Shown here: piece after piece, positions 23,064 to 32,218 of the stretch
Numbering within the stretch: the stretch's first letter is position 1
How the letters are laid out: the number at the start of each line of letters is the position of its first letter
DNA from: Flavobacterium sp.
GTDB lineage: Bacteria; Bacteroidota; Bacteroidia; Flavobacteriales; Flavobacteriaceae
Direction: 5' to 3'
NCBI GenBank assembly: GCA_026390995.1
Contig: JAPLEX010000009.1
Location: 1 to 41,568, forward strand
DNA: 41,568 bases
Notes under the pieces: model-generated
Seen by the model: only the letters and a program-made list of their open reading frames with translations
Told to the model about the DNA's origin: nothing
Database searches by the model: none
Position numbers and translations under genes: made by a program

Positions 23064-25898
23064 ATGAAATACAATCCAACCGAAATCGAGGCCAAATGGC
23101 AAAAATACTGGGCAAAACACCGCACTTTTGCCGCCACAACAGCCTCGGAAAAACCCAAATATTATGTGTTGGATATGTTTCCTTACCCTTCGGGAGCAGG
23201 CTTGCATGTAGGACATCCGTTGGGCTATATTGCCTCAGATATTGTGGCCCGATACAAACGCCACAACGGATTTAATGTGTTGCATCCGCAAGGATACGAT
23301 TCCTTTGGATTGCCCGCCGAACAATATGCCATTCAAACGGGTCAACATCCTGAGAATACCACGCGAGAAAACATTGCTCGTTACCGCGAACAACTCGACA
23401 AAATTGGATTCTCTTTTGATTGGGAACGCGAAGTTCGTACCTCAAACCCCGATTATTACAAGCATACGCAGTGGATTTTTATCCAATTGTACAATTCCTG
23501 GTACAACAAAACCAGCGACAAAGCCGAACCCATTTCGAGCTTGATCGCCCAGTTTGAACAGACAGGAAATTCCAAAATAAATGCCGTTTGCGACGAACAA
23601 ATCCCTACTTTTTCTGCACAGGAATGGATGGCATTGGACGATTCGGCCCAACAAAAAATATTGCTGCAATACCGTCTTACTTATTTGGCTGAAACCGAAG
23701 TAAACTGGTGCCCCGCATTGGGAACCGTGTTGGCCAATGACGAAATTATCAATGGGGTTTCCGAGCGCGGAGGTCACCCGGTGATTCGCAAAAAAATGAC
23801 CCAATGGTCGATGCGCATTTCAGCCTATGCCGAACGCTTATTGCAAGGATTAGACAGCATTGATTGGAGCGAATCCATTAAAGAAGCCCAACGCAATTGG
23901 ATTGGAAAATCGGTGGGAGCGTCAATTTTGTTTCAGGTTTCAGGTTTCAAGTTGTCCATTGAAGTATTTACAACCAGACCGGATACTATTTTTGGCGTAA
24001 CCTTTATGACCTTGGCGCCCGAGCACGAATTGGTGGCACAAATTACTTCGCCCGAGCAAAAAGCAGCAGTAGAAGCCTATGTTCAAGCCACCGCCAAACG
24101 TTCCGAGCGCGAGCGCATGGCCGATGTAAAAACCATTTCGGGAGTATTTACTGGGGCTTATGCCGAGCATCCGTTTACCAAAGCGCCCATTCCGGTTTGG
24201 ATAGGCGACTATGTGTTGGCGGGCTACGGAACCGGCGCAGTGATGGCGGTGCCCTGTGGAGACGAACGCGATTATGCCTTTGCCCACCATTTTAAAGGCC
24301 AAAACGGCATGCCCGAAATCAAAAATATTTTTAATCAAGACATTTCCCAAGCAGCCTATGCCGAAAAAGCAGGATTTGAATTGGTAAACTCCGATTTCTT
24401 AAACGGCTCGGATTACAAGTTGGGAACCCAAAAAGCAATTTCCGAATTAGAAAAAATAGGGGCTGGGAAAGCCAAAGTAAATTACCGCTTGCGCGATGCC
24501 GTATTTTCGCGTCAACGCTATTGGGGCGAGCCTTTTCCGGTATATTACGTGAACGGTTTGCCACAGATGATTGCTGCCGAGCATTTGCCTATCATACTTC
24601 CCGAAGTAGACAACTATTTACCCACCGAAGACGGACAACCACCATTAGGAAACGCAACTACTTGGGCTTGGGATATTGAGAAGCTGTCTGTTGTGGGTTG
24701 TGAGTGGATAGACCACAAGACGGTGTTTCCTCTCGAACTAAATACGATGCCGGGATGGGCAGGCAGTTCGTGGTATTGGATGCGCTATATGGATGCGCAA
24801 AACCAAAGTGAATTTGCCAGCCAGGAAGCCTTGCAGTATTGGCGAAACGTTGATTTGTACATTGGCGGAAGCGAACACGCGACCGGACATTTGCTGTATT
24901 CCCGCTTTTGGAATAAATTTTTGAAAGATTTGGGCTACGCGCCAACCGAGGAGCCCTTTAAAAAACTGATCAACCAAGGTATGATTTTGGGCATGAGTGC
25001 CTTTGTATACCGCAGCGAAGATGCCAAAACGCTCTACTCCAAAGGCCTGATTGCCGATAAAAAAGTGCAGCCCATACACGTTGATTTGGCCTGCATCAAT
25101 GACATCACCAACGAATTAGATCTCGAAAAATTCAAAGTGCATCCCTTGTACACCGAGTATAAAGACGCAGAGTTTGTGCTCGAAAACGGCAAATTTATCG
25201 TGGGACGCGAGGTTGAAAAAATGTCTAAATCCAAATACAACGTGGTGAATCCCGATGATATTTGCCAGGAATATGGCGCTGACACTTTGCGACTGTACGA
25301 AATGTTTTTGGGACCTTTAGAACAAGCTAAGCCCTGGAATACAGCTGGAATTACAGGAGTATTTGGCTTTTTGAAAAAGTTATGTCGCTTGTATTTTGAC
25401 GAGAACGGTTTATTAGTCACTGCACAAGAACCCAGCAAAGAAAGTTGGAAATCGCTGCACAAAACCATCAAGAAAGTGACCGAAGACATCGAGAATTTCT
25501 CGTTCAACACCTCGGTGAGTCAGTTTATGATTTGCGTCAACGAATTGTCGGCGCAAAATTGCCACGAACGCGGCATCTTGGAGCCGTTGGCGGTGTTGAT
25601 TTCGCCTTATGCCCCGCATATTGCCGAAGAATTATGGAGTGTATTGGGTCATTCGGGATCCATTTCGGAAGTTCCTTTTCCTGTATTTGACGCCCTGTAT
25701 TTGGTAGAAAGTGAAAAAGATTACCCGGTTTCGTTCAATGGCAAAATGCGATTCACACTCACCTTGCCACTTGATTTGACCGCGGCCCAAATAGAAGAAA
25801 TTGTCATGGCCGACGAACGCACCCAAAAACAATTGGAAGGTCGTGTGCCCAACAAAGTAATTATCGTCCCCGGAAAAATTATCAATTTGGTGGGCTAA
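23064..25898 (+). CDS. leuS: Leucyl-tRNA synthetase
   Basis: This class Ia synthetase charges tRNA-Leu and edits misactivated amino acids. It has 944 residues, about 80 more than the Escherichia coli enzyme. The HIGH motif is HVGH in PYPSGAGLHVGHPLGY (near 50). The CP1 editing domain has TTRPDTIFGVTFMTLAPEHE and the editing-site sequence GYGTGAVMAVPCGDERDYAFA. KMSKS lies near 718 (EKMSKSKYNVVNPDD). The C-terminal anticodon-binding and leucine-specific region ends in PNKVIIVPGKIINLVG. Extra length is visible at about 155-215 and in the segment before KMSKS (about 650-715), inserts I believe are usual in Bacteroidota. It has a good promoter of its own. Confidence 0.97.
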   Translation: MKYNPTEIEAKWQKYWAKHRTFAATTASEKPKYYVLDMFPYPSGAGLHVGHPLGYIASDIVARYKRHNGFNVLHPQGYDSFGLPAEQYAIQTGQHPENTTRENIARYREQLDKIGFSFDWEREVRTSNPDYYKHTQWIFIQLYNSWYNKTSDKAEPISSLIAQFEQTGNSKINAVCDEQIPTFSAQEWMALDDSAQQKILLQYRLTYLAETEVNWCPALGTVLANDEIINGVSERGGHPVIRKKMTQWSMRISAYAERLLQGLDSIDWSESIKEAQRNWIGKSVGASILFQVSGFKLSIEVFTTRPDTIFGVTFMTLAPEHELVAQITSPEQKAAVEAYVQATAKRSERERMADVKTISGVFTGAYAEHPFTKAPIPVWIGDYVLAGYGTGAVMAVPCGDERDYAFAHHFKGQNGMPEIKNIFNQDISQAAYAEKAGFELVNSDFLNGSDYKLGTQKAISELEKIGAGKAKVNYRLRDAVFSRQRYWGEPFPVYYVNGLPQMIAAEHLPIILPEVDNYLPTEDGQPPLGNATTWAWDIEKLSVVGCEWIDHKTVFPLELNTMPGWAGSSWYWMRYMDAQNQSEFASQEALQYWRNVDLYIGGSEHATGHLLYSRFWNKFLKDLGYAPTEEPFKKLINQGMILGMSAFVYRSEDAKTLYSKGLIADKKVQPIHVDLACINDITNELDLEKFKVHPLYTEYKDAEFVLENGKFIVGREVEKMSKSKYNVVNPDDICQEYGADTLRLYEMFLGPLEQAKPWNTAGITGVFGFLKKLCRLYFDENGLLVTAQEPSKESWKSLHKTIKKVTEDIENFSFNTSVSQFMICVNELSAQNCHERGILEPLAVLISPYAPHIAEELWSVLGHSGSISEVPFPVFDALYLVESEKDYPVSFNGKMRFTLTLPLDLTAAQIEEIVMADERTQKQLEGRVPNKVIIVPGKIINLVG

Positions 25899-25984
25899 AC
25901 TGACAAAAATGCAGTTGAATTCAGTTTCCGAAAAATGGCCTGTAATTTGTACGGGAAGGAATACTAACTTTTAATACAGAAATT

Positions 25985-26653
25985 ATGTTTGTACTACTAA
26001 TTGGAATCATGTTGGCCAGCTGGCTCGTGAGCAACAAACTGAAAAGCAAATTTGAAACCTATTCTAAATTGCATTTGCAAAACGGCATGAGCGGTGCCGA
26101 GATTGCCGAAAAAATGTTGGCCGATCACGGGATTACTGATGTGCGTGTCATCTCGACACCCGGTCAACTCACCGACCACTACAACCCCGCTGACAAAACC
26201 GTGAATTTGAGTGAAGGTGTATATAACCAACGCAATGCGGCTGCGGCTGCGGTTGCTGCACACGAATGTGGACACGCCGTGCAACATGCCGTTGCCTATT
26301 CGATGCTTACGTTGCGTTCGCAATTGGTGCCGATCGTTTCGGTGGCCTCCAATTATGTACAATGGGTTTTATTAGCCGGCATTCTACTGGTGGGAACCTT
26401 TCCCCAATTGCTTTTGATTGGGATTTTGCTCTTTGCTGCCACCACGATTTTTTCGGTAATTACTTTGCCGGTAGAATATGATGCGAGTAATCGTGCCTTG
26501 GCTTGGTTAGAAAAAAGTCAAGTGGTTACGCCACAAGAACACGAAGGCGCCGCTGACGCTTTAAAATGGGCCGCCCGTACTTATGTGGTAGCTGCAATTG
26601 GTTCGGTGGGAACCTTGATTTATTATGTGATGATTTATTTGAATCGAAAATAA
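25985..26653 (+). CDS. YugP-like neutral zinc metallopeptidase (membrane-bound)
   Basis: This is a 222-residue membrane protein with the zinc-protease signature AAHECGHAVQHA, giving H93-E94-x-x-H97. A downstream VEYDASNRALAWLE segment probably supplies the third ligand. Hydrophobic helices are at the N-terminus (about 1-17), in the middle (about 118-160) and at the C-terminus (about 197-217). The layout matches the YugP / Zn-dependent protease family PF04298, conserved in Firmicutes and Bacteroidota. The substrate is unknown. Codon use resembles its neighbours. It follows leuS by 86 bases and ends at a bidirectional terminator. Confidence 0.88.
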   Translation: MFVLLIGIMLASWLVSNKLKSKFETYSKLHLQNGMSGAEIAEKMLADHGITDVRVISTPGQLTDHYNPADKTVNLSEGVYNQRNAAAAAVAAHECGHAVQHAVAYSMLTLRSQLVPIVSVASNYVQWVLLAGILLVGTFPQLLLIGILLFAATTIFSVITLPVEYDASNRALAWLEKSQVVTPQEHEGAADALKWAARTYVVAAIGSVGTLIYYVMIYLNRK

Positions 26654-26658
26654 AAGAG

Positions 26659-26687
26659 AAAAGGGAGCGTAACACTCCCTTTTTTAT
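26659..26687. terminator. Bidirectional terminator between convergent genes
   Basis: AAAAGGGAG (26659-26667) pairs with CTCCCTTTT (26675-26683) around a 7-base loop. The T run follows on the plus strand and an A/T-rich tract lies on the other side. It separates the metallopeptidase from the saccharopine dehydrogenase-like gene. Confidence 0.85.
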
Positions 26688-26704
26688 TGCAATCTAATGT
26701 CTGT

Positions 26705-28078
26705 TTAGGCAACCACTACTTTGTCGGGATTATAGCCTACATACGGAATTTCAGATTCTACAAAATGAATGCCGTATTGTTCTAATTCTTGCAATAGGGG
26801 TTCATAGACTTCTTTGCGCATAGGCAATTGAACGCCAGGCGTAGTGATTTTGCCGTTCAAAATGAGTAAAGCCGCCATGGCAACCGGAAGCCCAACGGTT
26901 TTGGCCATAGCCGTATACAGTTGATCGTCGCCCAAACACACCATTTTGGAATCGATTTGTTTTTGTTGGCCGTGGAGTTCGTACCCAAATTTGTGGTACA
27001 TCACAATCATGTCTTTGTCTTGTGGTGCCAACGTCCATTGATCGGAGAGAATTTTTTCTAGAATTTGAGCCGGTGTAGCGTTTTTAAGACCTACTTTTTT
27101 GGTCGGATTAAAGATGTCCAATTCAACCAATTTGTCCCACATGCTGTCGTCTTGTTCGATGCCCAATTGCAAGCGCATTTTAATTTCGACTGAATCGGTG
27201 GGATGATAGGGCAAAAACAAGTTGGTGAATTCGCGGTAACTCAAGTGCTCGGAATCGTCTAATATATACGAATCATCAGTCATGCCTAGCTGTACAAACA
27301 TATTCCAAGCTTTAGAATATCCTACTCTACGAATGGTGCCACGGTATAAAGTTAACACATCTTCTAACCCATAAACCGAGCGGTATTTTAGGGAATCTCG
27401 GTTGGCGTAAGCTTCAAATTTGCCATACCCTTCTACGTGTAAAAATTCGGTGCGGCGAAACAATTTATGATACGGGATGTACTTGTATTTTCCTTCTTGA
27501 ATAAATTTGGCGGCACCACCTTGTCCGGCCAACACCACATTGCGGGGTGCCCAAGTAAATTTGTAATTCCACAAATTGGTGTCTGATTCGGGCGCCACTA
27601 AGCCCCCGCAAAAGGATTCAAACAGCAGCATTTTTCCGCCTTGTTCCCGAATTTCATCAATGACTTTCATCGCACTCATGTGGTCAATACCAGGGTCGAG
27701 GCCTATTTCATTCATGAAAATCAACTTGTTGGCTTTAACTTCTTGATCAAGCTCCTGCATCGCCGCACTAATATAGGAAGCGGTTACCAAGTGTTTTTTA
27801 TAGGCAAGGCAATCCTTGGCCACTTCAATATGCAAGTGTGCCGGCAACATCGAAATCACTAAATCAACTTGTTGAATGGCAGCTGCACGATCTTCGGCAT
27901 TAAAAATGTCTAGGGCCAAGGCGGTTGTATGGGCCTGATTTTTGGTTTTTTGTTGGGCCAATTCCAGGGATAAATCGGCGATAAATAGCTGCAATTGTTC
28001 AGATTCTGCCTTGTCAATTAAGTATTGAATTAAGGAAGTTGCCGAGCGGCCAGCACCAATAATAAGGATTTTTCTCAT
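26705..28078 (-). CDS. Saccharopine dehydrogenase-like oxidoreductase (LYS9/LysY-type)
   Basis: This is a 457-residue NAD(P)-dependent oxidoreductase of the saccharopine dehydrogenase/reductase family. The N-terminal Rossmann motif is ILIIGAGRSATSLIQYL. The segment SMLPAHLHIEVAKDCLAYKKHLVTASY matches the cofactor and substrate cleft. MNEIGLDPGIDHMSAMKVIDEI is the strongly conserved signature of the family. The C-terminal saccharopine dehydrogenase domain follows (SFCGGLVAPESDTNLWNYKFTW onwards). Homologues act in lysine degradation or biosynthesis through saccharopine, but the specific reaction here is not proven. The upstream gene on the same strand starts 84 bases away, so operon membership is uncertain. 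Confidence 0.85.
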   Translation of the reverse strand: MRKILIIGAGRSATSLIQYLIDKAESEQLQLFIADLSLELAQQKTKNQAHTTALALDIFNAEDRAAAIQQVDLVISMLPAHLHIEVAKDCLAYKKHLVTASYISAAMQELDQEVKANKLIFMNEIGLDPGIDHMSAMKVIDEIREQGGKMLLFESFCGGLVAPESDTNLWNYKFTWAPRNVVLAGQGGAAKFIQEGKYKYIPYHKLFRRTEFLHVEGYGKFEAYANRDSLKYRSVYGLEDVLTLYRGTIRRVGYSKAWNMFVQLGMTDDSYILDDSEHLSYREFTNLFLPYHPTDSVEIKMRLQLGIEQDDSMWDKLVELDIFNPTKKVGLKNATPAQILEKILSDQWTLAPQDKDMIVMYHKFGYELHGQQKQIDSKMVCLGDDQLYTAMAKTVGLPVAMAALLILNGKITTPGVQLPMRKEVYEPLLQELEQYGIHFVESEIPYVGYNPDKVVVA

Positions 28079-28162
28079 GTTCTACCGGTCTATTAACGCC
28101 CAAAGGTATCAATTTGTGTCGGTTAAAAAAATCTGTCGAAAAAAATCAAAATTCAGTCACAG

Positions 28163-28471
28163 TTAGAGGTTTTCTAAATCTTCCAAATCTTGTTTCTTGT
28201 TGATTTTTTTGCGCTGTTCAAATTGTTTGTCGGGCGCAACTTCGTCGGGAATAAAACTTCGCGCCACGATAAAAAGCAGGATAGCACTCGAAATTAAAAA
28301 CAAAATTACAGGCACTTTCTTTTGCGCAGGTGCCGATTTTACCCAAGCCAATCCGCTAAAAAATAAACCCAACCCAACCGGGATGAGCCCAATAGTTCCC
28401 ATGGGAAGTATACTAAACAATACGCTTAACGCGCTAAATACAAAAGCAAAAATAAGAGCAATTTTACGCAT
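28163..28471 (-). CDS. Small membrane protein, unknown function
   Basis: This gene is not recognised as a named family. The 102-residue product has three hydrophobic helices: about 5-22 (ALIFAFVFSALSVLFSIL), 25-42 (GTIGLIPVGLGLFFSGLAW) and 53-70 (VPVILFLISSAILLFIVA). A charged C-terminal tail follows (KQFEQRKKINKKQDLEDLENL) that may form a short coiled coil in the cytoplasm. It starts 6 bases after the DUF3108 stop codon, so both are probably one transcript. The neighbour is an exported envelope protein, which hints at an envelope role but nothing more can be said. Confidence 0.75.
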   Translation of the reverse strand: MRKIALIFAFVFSALSVLFSILPMGTIGLIPVGLGLFFSGLAWVKSAPAQKKVPVILFLISSAILLFIVARSFIPDEVAPDKQFEQRKKINKKQDLEDLENL

Positions 28472-28477
28472 ATAAAT

Positions 28478-29239
28478 TTAATTTTTAGTCATTTTAGTGA
28501 GTAGTAATTGGCCGGTACCAACGGGTATGCTAAATCGGATTAAACCAGGCACTTTTTGGGTGTCGGCGGTGAGCCAAATGAGGTTTTTATCGGTACCACG
28601 CAGCGCAGATGTTTGTGCACCAATCGAAATTTTATAACATAGTTTTTCTCCTAACACCCCAGCATTTATGCGCTCGGTTCCCAAGTATTTTACCGAAACG
28701 CCCAGTTCTTTTTCGTCAAATACGGCAGTAAAGCGCGTAATTTGTTGCTTGGTTTGGTGCGCAAAATCGATTGTTCTCAATTTGTAAATGAGCGAAACAA
28801 TGTCTTGGGTGCCTAATTTGATGGCAAATGTGGCTTTCGTTTCTGGCTTTTTTTTCTTCAAGACTGTACTGGCAATACTTTTTCCGTCTTTCTGAAACAG
28901 ATACTTTTCTTTTTTGGTGTATCCGCCTTCAAAAATATCGCGCTTATATAAACTGGGTTTCAGCGAAACCGGATCAACGTAGGATTCATAGCTGTCACGA
29001 ATTTTGAAAAAAGAGTCCCATTTGCTATAGGTGGCGGCTTCACAACTGAGGTGAAGCAGATTTTTTGTCGACGTGCTCACCATTTCAGTACTTAAGGTAA
29101 CTTGTGCCAATTGGGTCATGAGTCCAGCCATGTTATAAGAAGCGGTATACGTGAATTGTTCGCCCACCGGGATTGAACTTTTTTGTGCTGAAGCCAACCA
29201 TTGGCTCCCGAGTAGTACTAGTAAAAGTAACTTTTTCAT
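28478..29239 (-). CDS. DUF3108 domain exported protein
   Basis: This is a 253-residue protein with a signal peptide (MKKLLLLVLLGSQWLASA, then QKSS) and a single DUF3108 domain over most of the rest. The domain runs from EQFTYTASYNMAGLMTQLAQVTL through SYESYVDPVSLKPSLYKRDI to IWLTADTQKVPGLIRFSIPVGTGQLLL. DUF3108 proteins are predicted beta-rich periplasmic or outer-membrane-associated proteins of unknown function, with a fold thought to resemble lipid-binding LolA-type sheets. It heads a two-gene unit with the small membrane protein and is divergent from the DUF423 gene. Confidence 0.85.
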   Translation of the reverse strand: MKKLLLLVLLGSQWLASAQKSSIPVGEQFTYTASYNMAGLMTQLAQVTLSTEMVSTSTKNLLHLSCEAATYSKWDSFFKIRDSYESYVDPVSLKPSLYKRDIFEGGYTKKEKYLFQKDGKSIASTVLKKKKPETKATFAIKLGTQDIVSLIYKLRTIDFAHQTKQQITRFTAVFDEKELGVSVKYLGTERINAGVLGEKLCYKISIGAQTSALRGTDKNLIWLTADTQKVPGLIRFSIPVGTGQLLLTKMTKN

Positions 29240-29270
29240 TGTGAATTAGAATTAGTACCAACATAACTCC

Positions 29271-29278
29271 TATTTTTG
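29271..29278 (+). promoter_or_regulatory. Candidate -7 box for the DUF423 gene
   Basis: TATTTTTG matches TAnnTTTG, 24 bases before ATG 29303. The TTG inside it should not be taken as a start codon. Confidence 0.5.
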
Positions 29279-29302
29279 AAAATTAGTATATACAATCACA
29301 AA

Positions 29303-29692
29303 ATGGAACGAAAAATCACCTTGACCGCAACAATTTTTGGGTTAGTGGCAATTATTTTAGGTGCTTTTGGCGCCCACGCCCTCAAAAAAGTTTTAACTCC
29401 CGAAGCCTTAGTTTCCTTTGAAACTGGGGTGCGTTACCAACTGTATCACGCGCTGTTTTTGTTGTTTGTAGCTACAAGTTCCTTGGTGGATGATGCGCAA
29501 AAAAAACAAATTTTTTCCATGACACGTTTTGGCGTGTTGTTTTTTTCAGGTTCCATCTATTTGCTCGCTACTTCGGGAATTACCGGAATTGATTTTTCGC
29601 CAGTTGGATGGGTAACTCCCCTTGGCGGAGCCTTACTCATTAGTGCTTGGATTGTACTGTTTATAAGCGTTTACAAGAAAAAAAACGAATAA
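29303..29692 (+). CDS. DUF423 family inner-membrane protein
   Basis: This is a 129-residue protein with four hydrophobic helices, typical of the widespread DUF423 (YgdD-like) family. Conserved features are the N-terminal GAFGAHALKKVLTPEALVSFETGVRYQLYHALFLLF block and the C-terminal GWVTPLGGALLISAWIVLF. I chose ATG 29303 (MERKITLTATIFG); a TTG at 29276 in the same frame lies in the promoter. The family function is unknown. It is followed by the separately promoted pckA gene. Confidence 0.9.
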   Translation: MERKITLTATIFGLVAIILGAFGAHALKKVLTPEALVSFETGVRYQLYHALFLLFVATSSLVDDAQKKQIFSMTRFGVLFFSGSIYLLATSGITGIDFSPVGWVTPLGGALLISAWIVLFISVYKKKNE

Positions 29693-29727
29693 CTCATTTT
29701 TTGTAGTGACGTAAACTATTTAATTTT

Positions 29728-29735
29728 TACTTTTG
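29728..29735 (+). promoter_or_regulatory. Candidate -7 box for pckA
   Basis: TACTTTTG fits TAnnTTTG, 36 bases before the ATG. A TTG at 29701-29703 lies 24 bases upstream, slightly more than the usual spacing. Confidence 0.55.
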
Positions 29736-29771
29736 TAATCGAAATAAAATAGCAATCACAAACCCACGTAT

Positions 29772-31397
29772 ATGGACAAATACGACTCTGTTACGAAATC
29801 GATTTCGTTGGCCGACTATGGCATCGAAAATGCAATCGAAATTTACCACAACCCTACCTACGATTTTTTATTCCAAGAAGAACTTAACGATCAATTAGTT
29901 GGCTTCGAAAAAGGTCAACTCACCGAATTGGGAGCGGTAAATGTAATGACGGGAATTTTTACCGGCCGATCACCCAAAGACAAATACATTGTAAAAGACG
30001 CAATCACTGAGGATACCATTTGGTGGCCGTCAGAAAAAGCACCCAACGACAATAAACCCATTTCGCAAAACACTTGGACTGCTTTGAAAGCAAGTACGGT
30101 TGAGCAATTGTCAAACAAAAAACTCTATGTAGTAGACGCCTTTTGCGGAGCAAACGCAAATACTCGCCTCAAAGTACGCTTCATCATGGAAGTAGCTTGG
30201 CAGGCGCATTTTGTAACCAATATGTTTATTCGTCCTACTGAAGCCGAATTGGCCGAGTTTGGCGAACCTGATTTTGTGGTGATGAACGCGTCCAAAAGCG
30301 GATTCAAAGATTTTGCAGCGCACGGTTTGAACTCAGAAGTGTATGTGGCGTTTAACCTCACCGAAAAAATTCAGTTGATTGGCGGTACCTGGTATGGTGG
30401 CGAAATGAAAAAAGGCTTGTTCTCGATGATGAATTATTACTTGCCTTTGCGTGGAATTGCCTCCATGCATTGTTCTGCCAACAAAGGTTCAGCCAATGAT
30501 GTGGCCATCTTTTTTGGACTTTCGGGCACAGGAAAAACCACCTTGTCTACCGATCCAAAGCGCGAGTTAATTGGCGACGACGAGCACGGTTGGGACAACG
30601 AAGGCGTCTTTAATTTTGAAGGCGGCTGTTATGCCAAAACCATCGATTTAAGTCCAATTAACGAACCCGATATTTACCAAGCCATCAAACGCGATGCCTT
30701 ATTAGAAAATGTTACCGTTGACGCCAATGGAAAAATAGATTTTGCTGACGGATCGGTTACTCAAAATACACGGGTTTCCTATCCGATCAATCACATTCAC
30801 AATATAGTTAAACCAGTTTCTAAGGCAGGTCATGCCAATAAAGTTATATTTCTTACTGCCGATGCGTTTGGCGTAATGCCTCCAGTAGCCAAATTGTCTC
30901 CGGAGCAAACCAAGTATTATTTCTTGTCGGGATTCACGGCCAAATTGGCGGGTACAGAACGCGGAGTAACCAAACCAGAGCCTACTTTTTCGGCTTGTTT
31001 TGGCAAGGCCTTTTTGTCGTTGCACCCTACAAAATATGCCGAAGAATTAGTAAAAAAAATGGAACAGCACCAAGCGCAAGCCTATATGGTAAACACTGGC
31101 TGGAACGGTTCGGGCAAACGAATTTCTATTAAAGACACCCGCGCCATTATTGACCGAATCTTAGATGGGTCTATAGATCATGCGCCCATGCATGTCTTAC
31201 CGGTATTTAATTTTCAAATTCCTGCAGAATTAGAAGAGGTTTCGAGCGGAATACTTGACCCCAGAAAAACCTATGATGATGCTAAAGTTTGGAACGAAAA
31301 AGCTACAGAATTAGCCGGGTTGTTTATAAAAAACTTCCAACAATATACCGACACTCCCGAAGGCCATCGATTGCTTGAGGCGGGGCCACACCTGTAA
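29772..31397 (+). CDS. pckA: Phosphoenolpyruvate carboxykinase (ATP)
   Basis: The enzyme catalyses oxaloacetate + ATP to phosphoenolpyruvate + CO2 + ADP, the entry step of gluconeogenesis. The 541-residue length is normal. The ATP-dependent family is identified by [15 protein letters not shown] near the N-terminus and [19 protein letters not shown]. The P-loop is [14 protein letters not shown] (about 248-261) and the metal site is [10 protein letters not shown]. The adenine-binding C-terminal [21 protein letters not shown] completes the family pattern. It is a single-gene unit with its own promoter and a strong terminator. Regulation by carbon source is likely but not shown. Confidence 0.97.
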   Translation: MDKYDSVTKSISLADYGIENAIEIYHNPTYDFLFQEELNDQLVGFEKGQLTELGAVNVMTGIFTGRSPKDKYIVKDAITEDTIWWPSEKAPNDNKPISQNTWTALKASTVEQLSNKKLYVVDAFCGANANTRLKVRFIMEVAWQAHFVTNMFIRPTEAELAEFGEPDFVVMNASKSGFKDFAAHGLNSEVYVAFNLTEKIQLIGGTWYGGEMKKGLFSMMNYYLPLRGIASMHCSANKGSANDVAIFFGLSGTGKTTLSTDPKRELIGDDEHGWDNEGVFNFEGGCYAKTIDLSPINEPDIYQAIKRDALLENVTVDANGKIDFADGSVTQNTRVSYPINHIHNIVKPVSKAGHANKVIFLTADAFGVMPPVAKLSPEQTKYYFLSGFTAKLAGTERGVTKPEPTFSACFGKAFLSLHPTKYAEELVKKMEQHQAQAYMVNTGWNGSGKRISIKDTRAIIDRILDGSIDHAPMHVLPVFNFQIPAELEEVSSGILDPRKTYDDAKVWNEKATELAGLFIKNFQQYTDTPEGHRLLEAGPHL

Positions 31398-31432
31398 AAA
31401 AAAGAGTCGCTAAACTAGCGACTCTTTTTTTA
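31396..31432. terminator. Strong bidirectional terminator after pckA
   Basis: A perfect 10-bp stem AGAGTCGCTA (31403-31412) / TAGCGACTCT (31416-31425) with loop AAC is flanked by an A run and a T run, so it can stop transcripts from both pckA and the convergent hemD-like gene. Confidence 0.9.
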
Positions 31433-31448
31433 TAGTACAATTGGAAAC

Positions 31449-32198
31449 TTATTTTCCTTTATTGGCTTCGGTAATGTATTTGTCTAGAGCCATTGTCATA
31501 GAAGGTGTCTCTGGCGTTGGCGCCAATATATCAATCCGCAATCCGTGTTCTAAAGCTTCTTTTTGTGTGGTGCTTCCAAATACCGCAATTCGGGTTTCAT
31601 TTTGTTTAAAGTCGGGGAAGTTCATAAACAAGGATTTAATTCCTGTTGGACTGAAAAACGCCAATACATCATAGTATACATCGGCTAGATCAGACAAGTC
31701 GCTTTGTACGGTTTTGTAAAATGTGCCTTGTGTCCAGTTGACTTTTAAATTATTAAGCGTTTGCGGCGCATCGGCATTCAATTGATCAGAGGCTGGCAAC
31801 AAGAACTTTTCGTCTTTGTATTTTTTAATCAAGGGAGACAAATCAGCAAAATCTTTTTGACCCACATAAATTTTTCGTTTGCGGTACACCACATATTTCT
31901 GCAAGTAAAACGCAATGGCTTCTGATTGACAAAAGTACTTGAGTCCTTCGGGAATTTTGTAGCGCATTTCTTCGGCAACTCTAAAATAATGATCTACCGC
32001 ATTACGGCTCGTCAAAATGATTGCCGTGTAGTTGTTGAGGTCAATTTTTTGCAGACGAACATCTTTTGCGTTTACACCTTCTACGTGGATAAAAGGTCTG
32101 AAATCAATTTTAATTTTATGCTTTTGTTGCAAATCAAAGTAGGGAGAGTTCTCTACCTTAGGCTCTGGTTGCGACACCAAAATTGTCTTCACTTTCAT
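31449..32198 (-). CDS. Uroporphyrinogen-III synthase family protein (HemD-like)
   Basis: This is a 249-residue protein of the HemD family, which cyclises hydroxymethylbilane with D-ring inversion in tetrapyrrole synthesis. Recognisable parts are TILVSQPEPK at the N-terminus, TAIILTSRNAVDHYFR, LPASDQLNADAPQTLN, VYYDVLAFFSPTGIKSLF, TRIAVFGSTTQKEALEHGLR and APTPETPSMTMAL. The family has low identity, and flavobacterial genomes often carry two HemD-like genes, so I do not assign the symbol. Start: ATG 32198 (MKVKTILVSQ) is preferred; ATG 32207 (MAQMKV) is possible. It lies 20 bases after the DUF4271 gene. Confidence 0.78.
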   Translation of the reverse strand: MKVKTILVSQPEPKVENSPYFDLQQKHKIKIDFRPFIHVEGVNAKDVRLQKIDLNNYTAIILTSRNAVDHYFRVAEEMRYKIPEGLKYFCQSEAIAFYLQKYVVYRKRKIYVGQKDFADLSPLIKKYKDEKFLLPASDQLNADAPQTLNNLKVNWTQGTFYKTVQSDLSDLADVYYDVLAFFSPTGIKSLFMNFPDFKQNETRIAVFGSTTQKEALEHGLRIDILAPTPETPSMTMALDKYITEANKGK

Positions 32199-32218
32199 TT
32201 GTGCCATGTTCTGTATTG

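Noticed and set aside
23930..23950. Three tandem 7-bp units (GTTTCAG) in leuS
   Set aside because: They lie within a good reading frame at a variable region of the protein; three imperfect units are not evidence of a functional repeat.
29276..29302. TTG start for the DUF423 gene
   Set aside because: The TTG is part of a good -7 box; ATG 29303 gives the usual family start.
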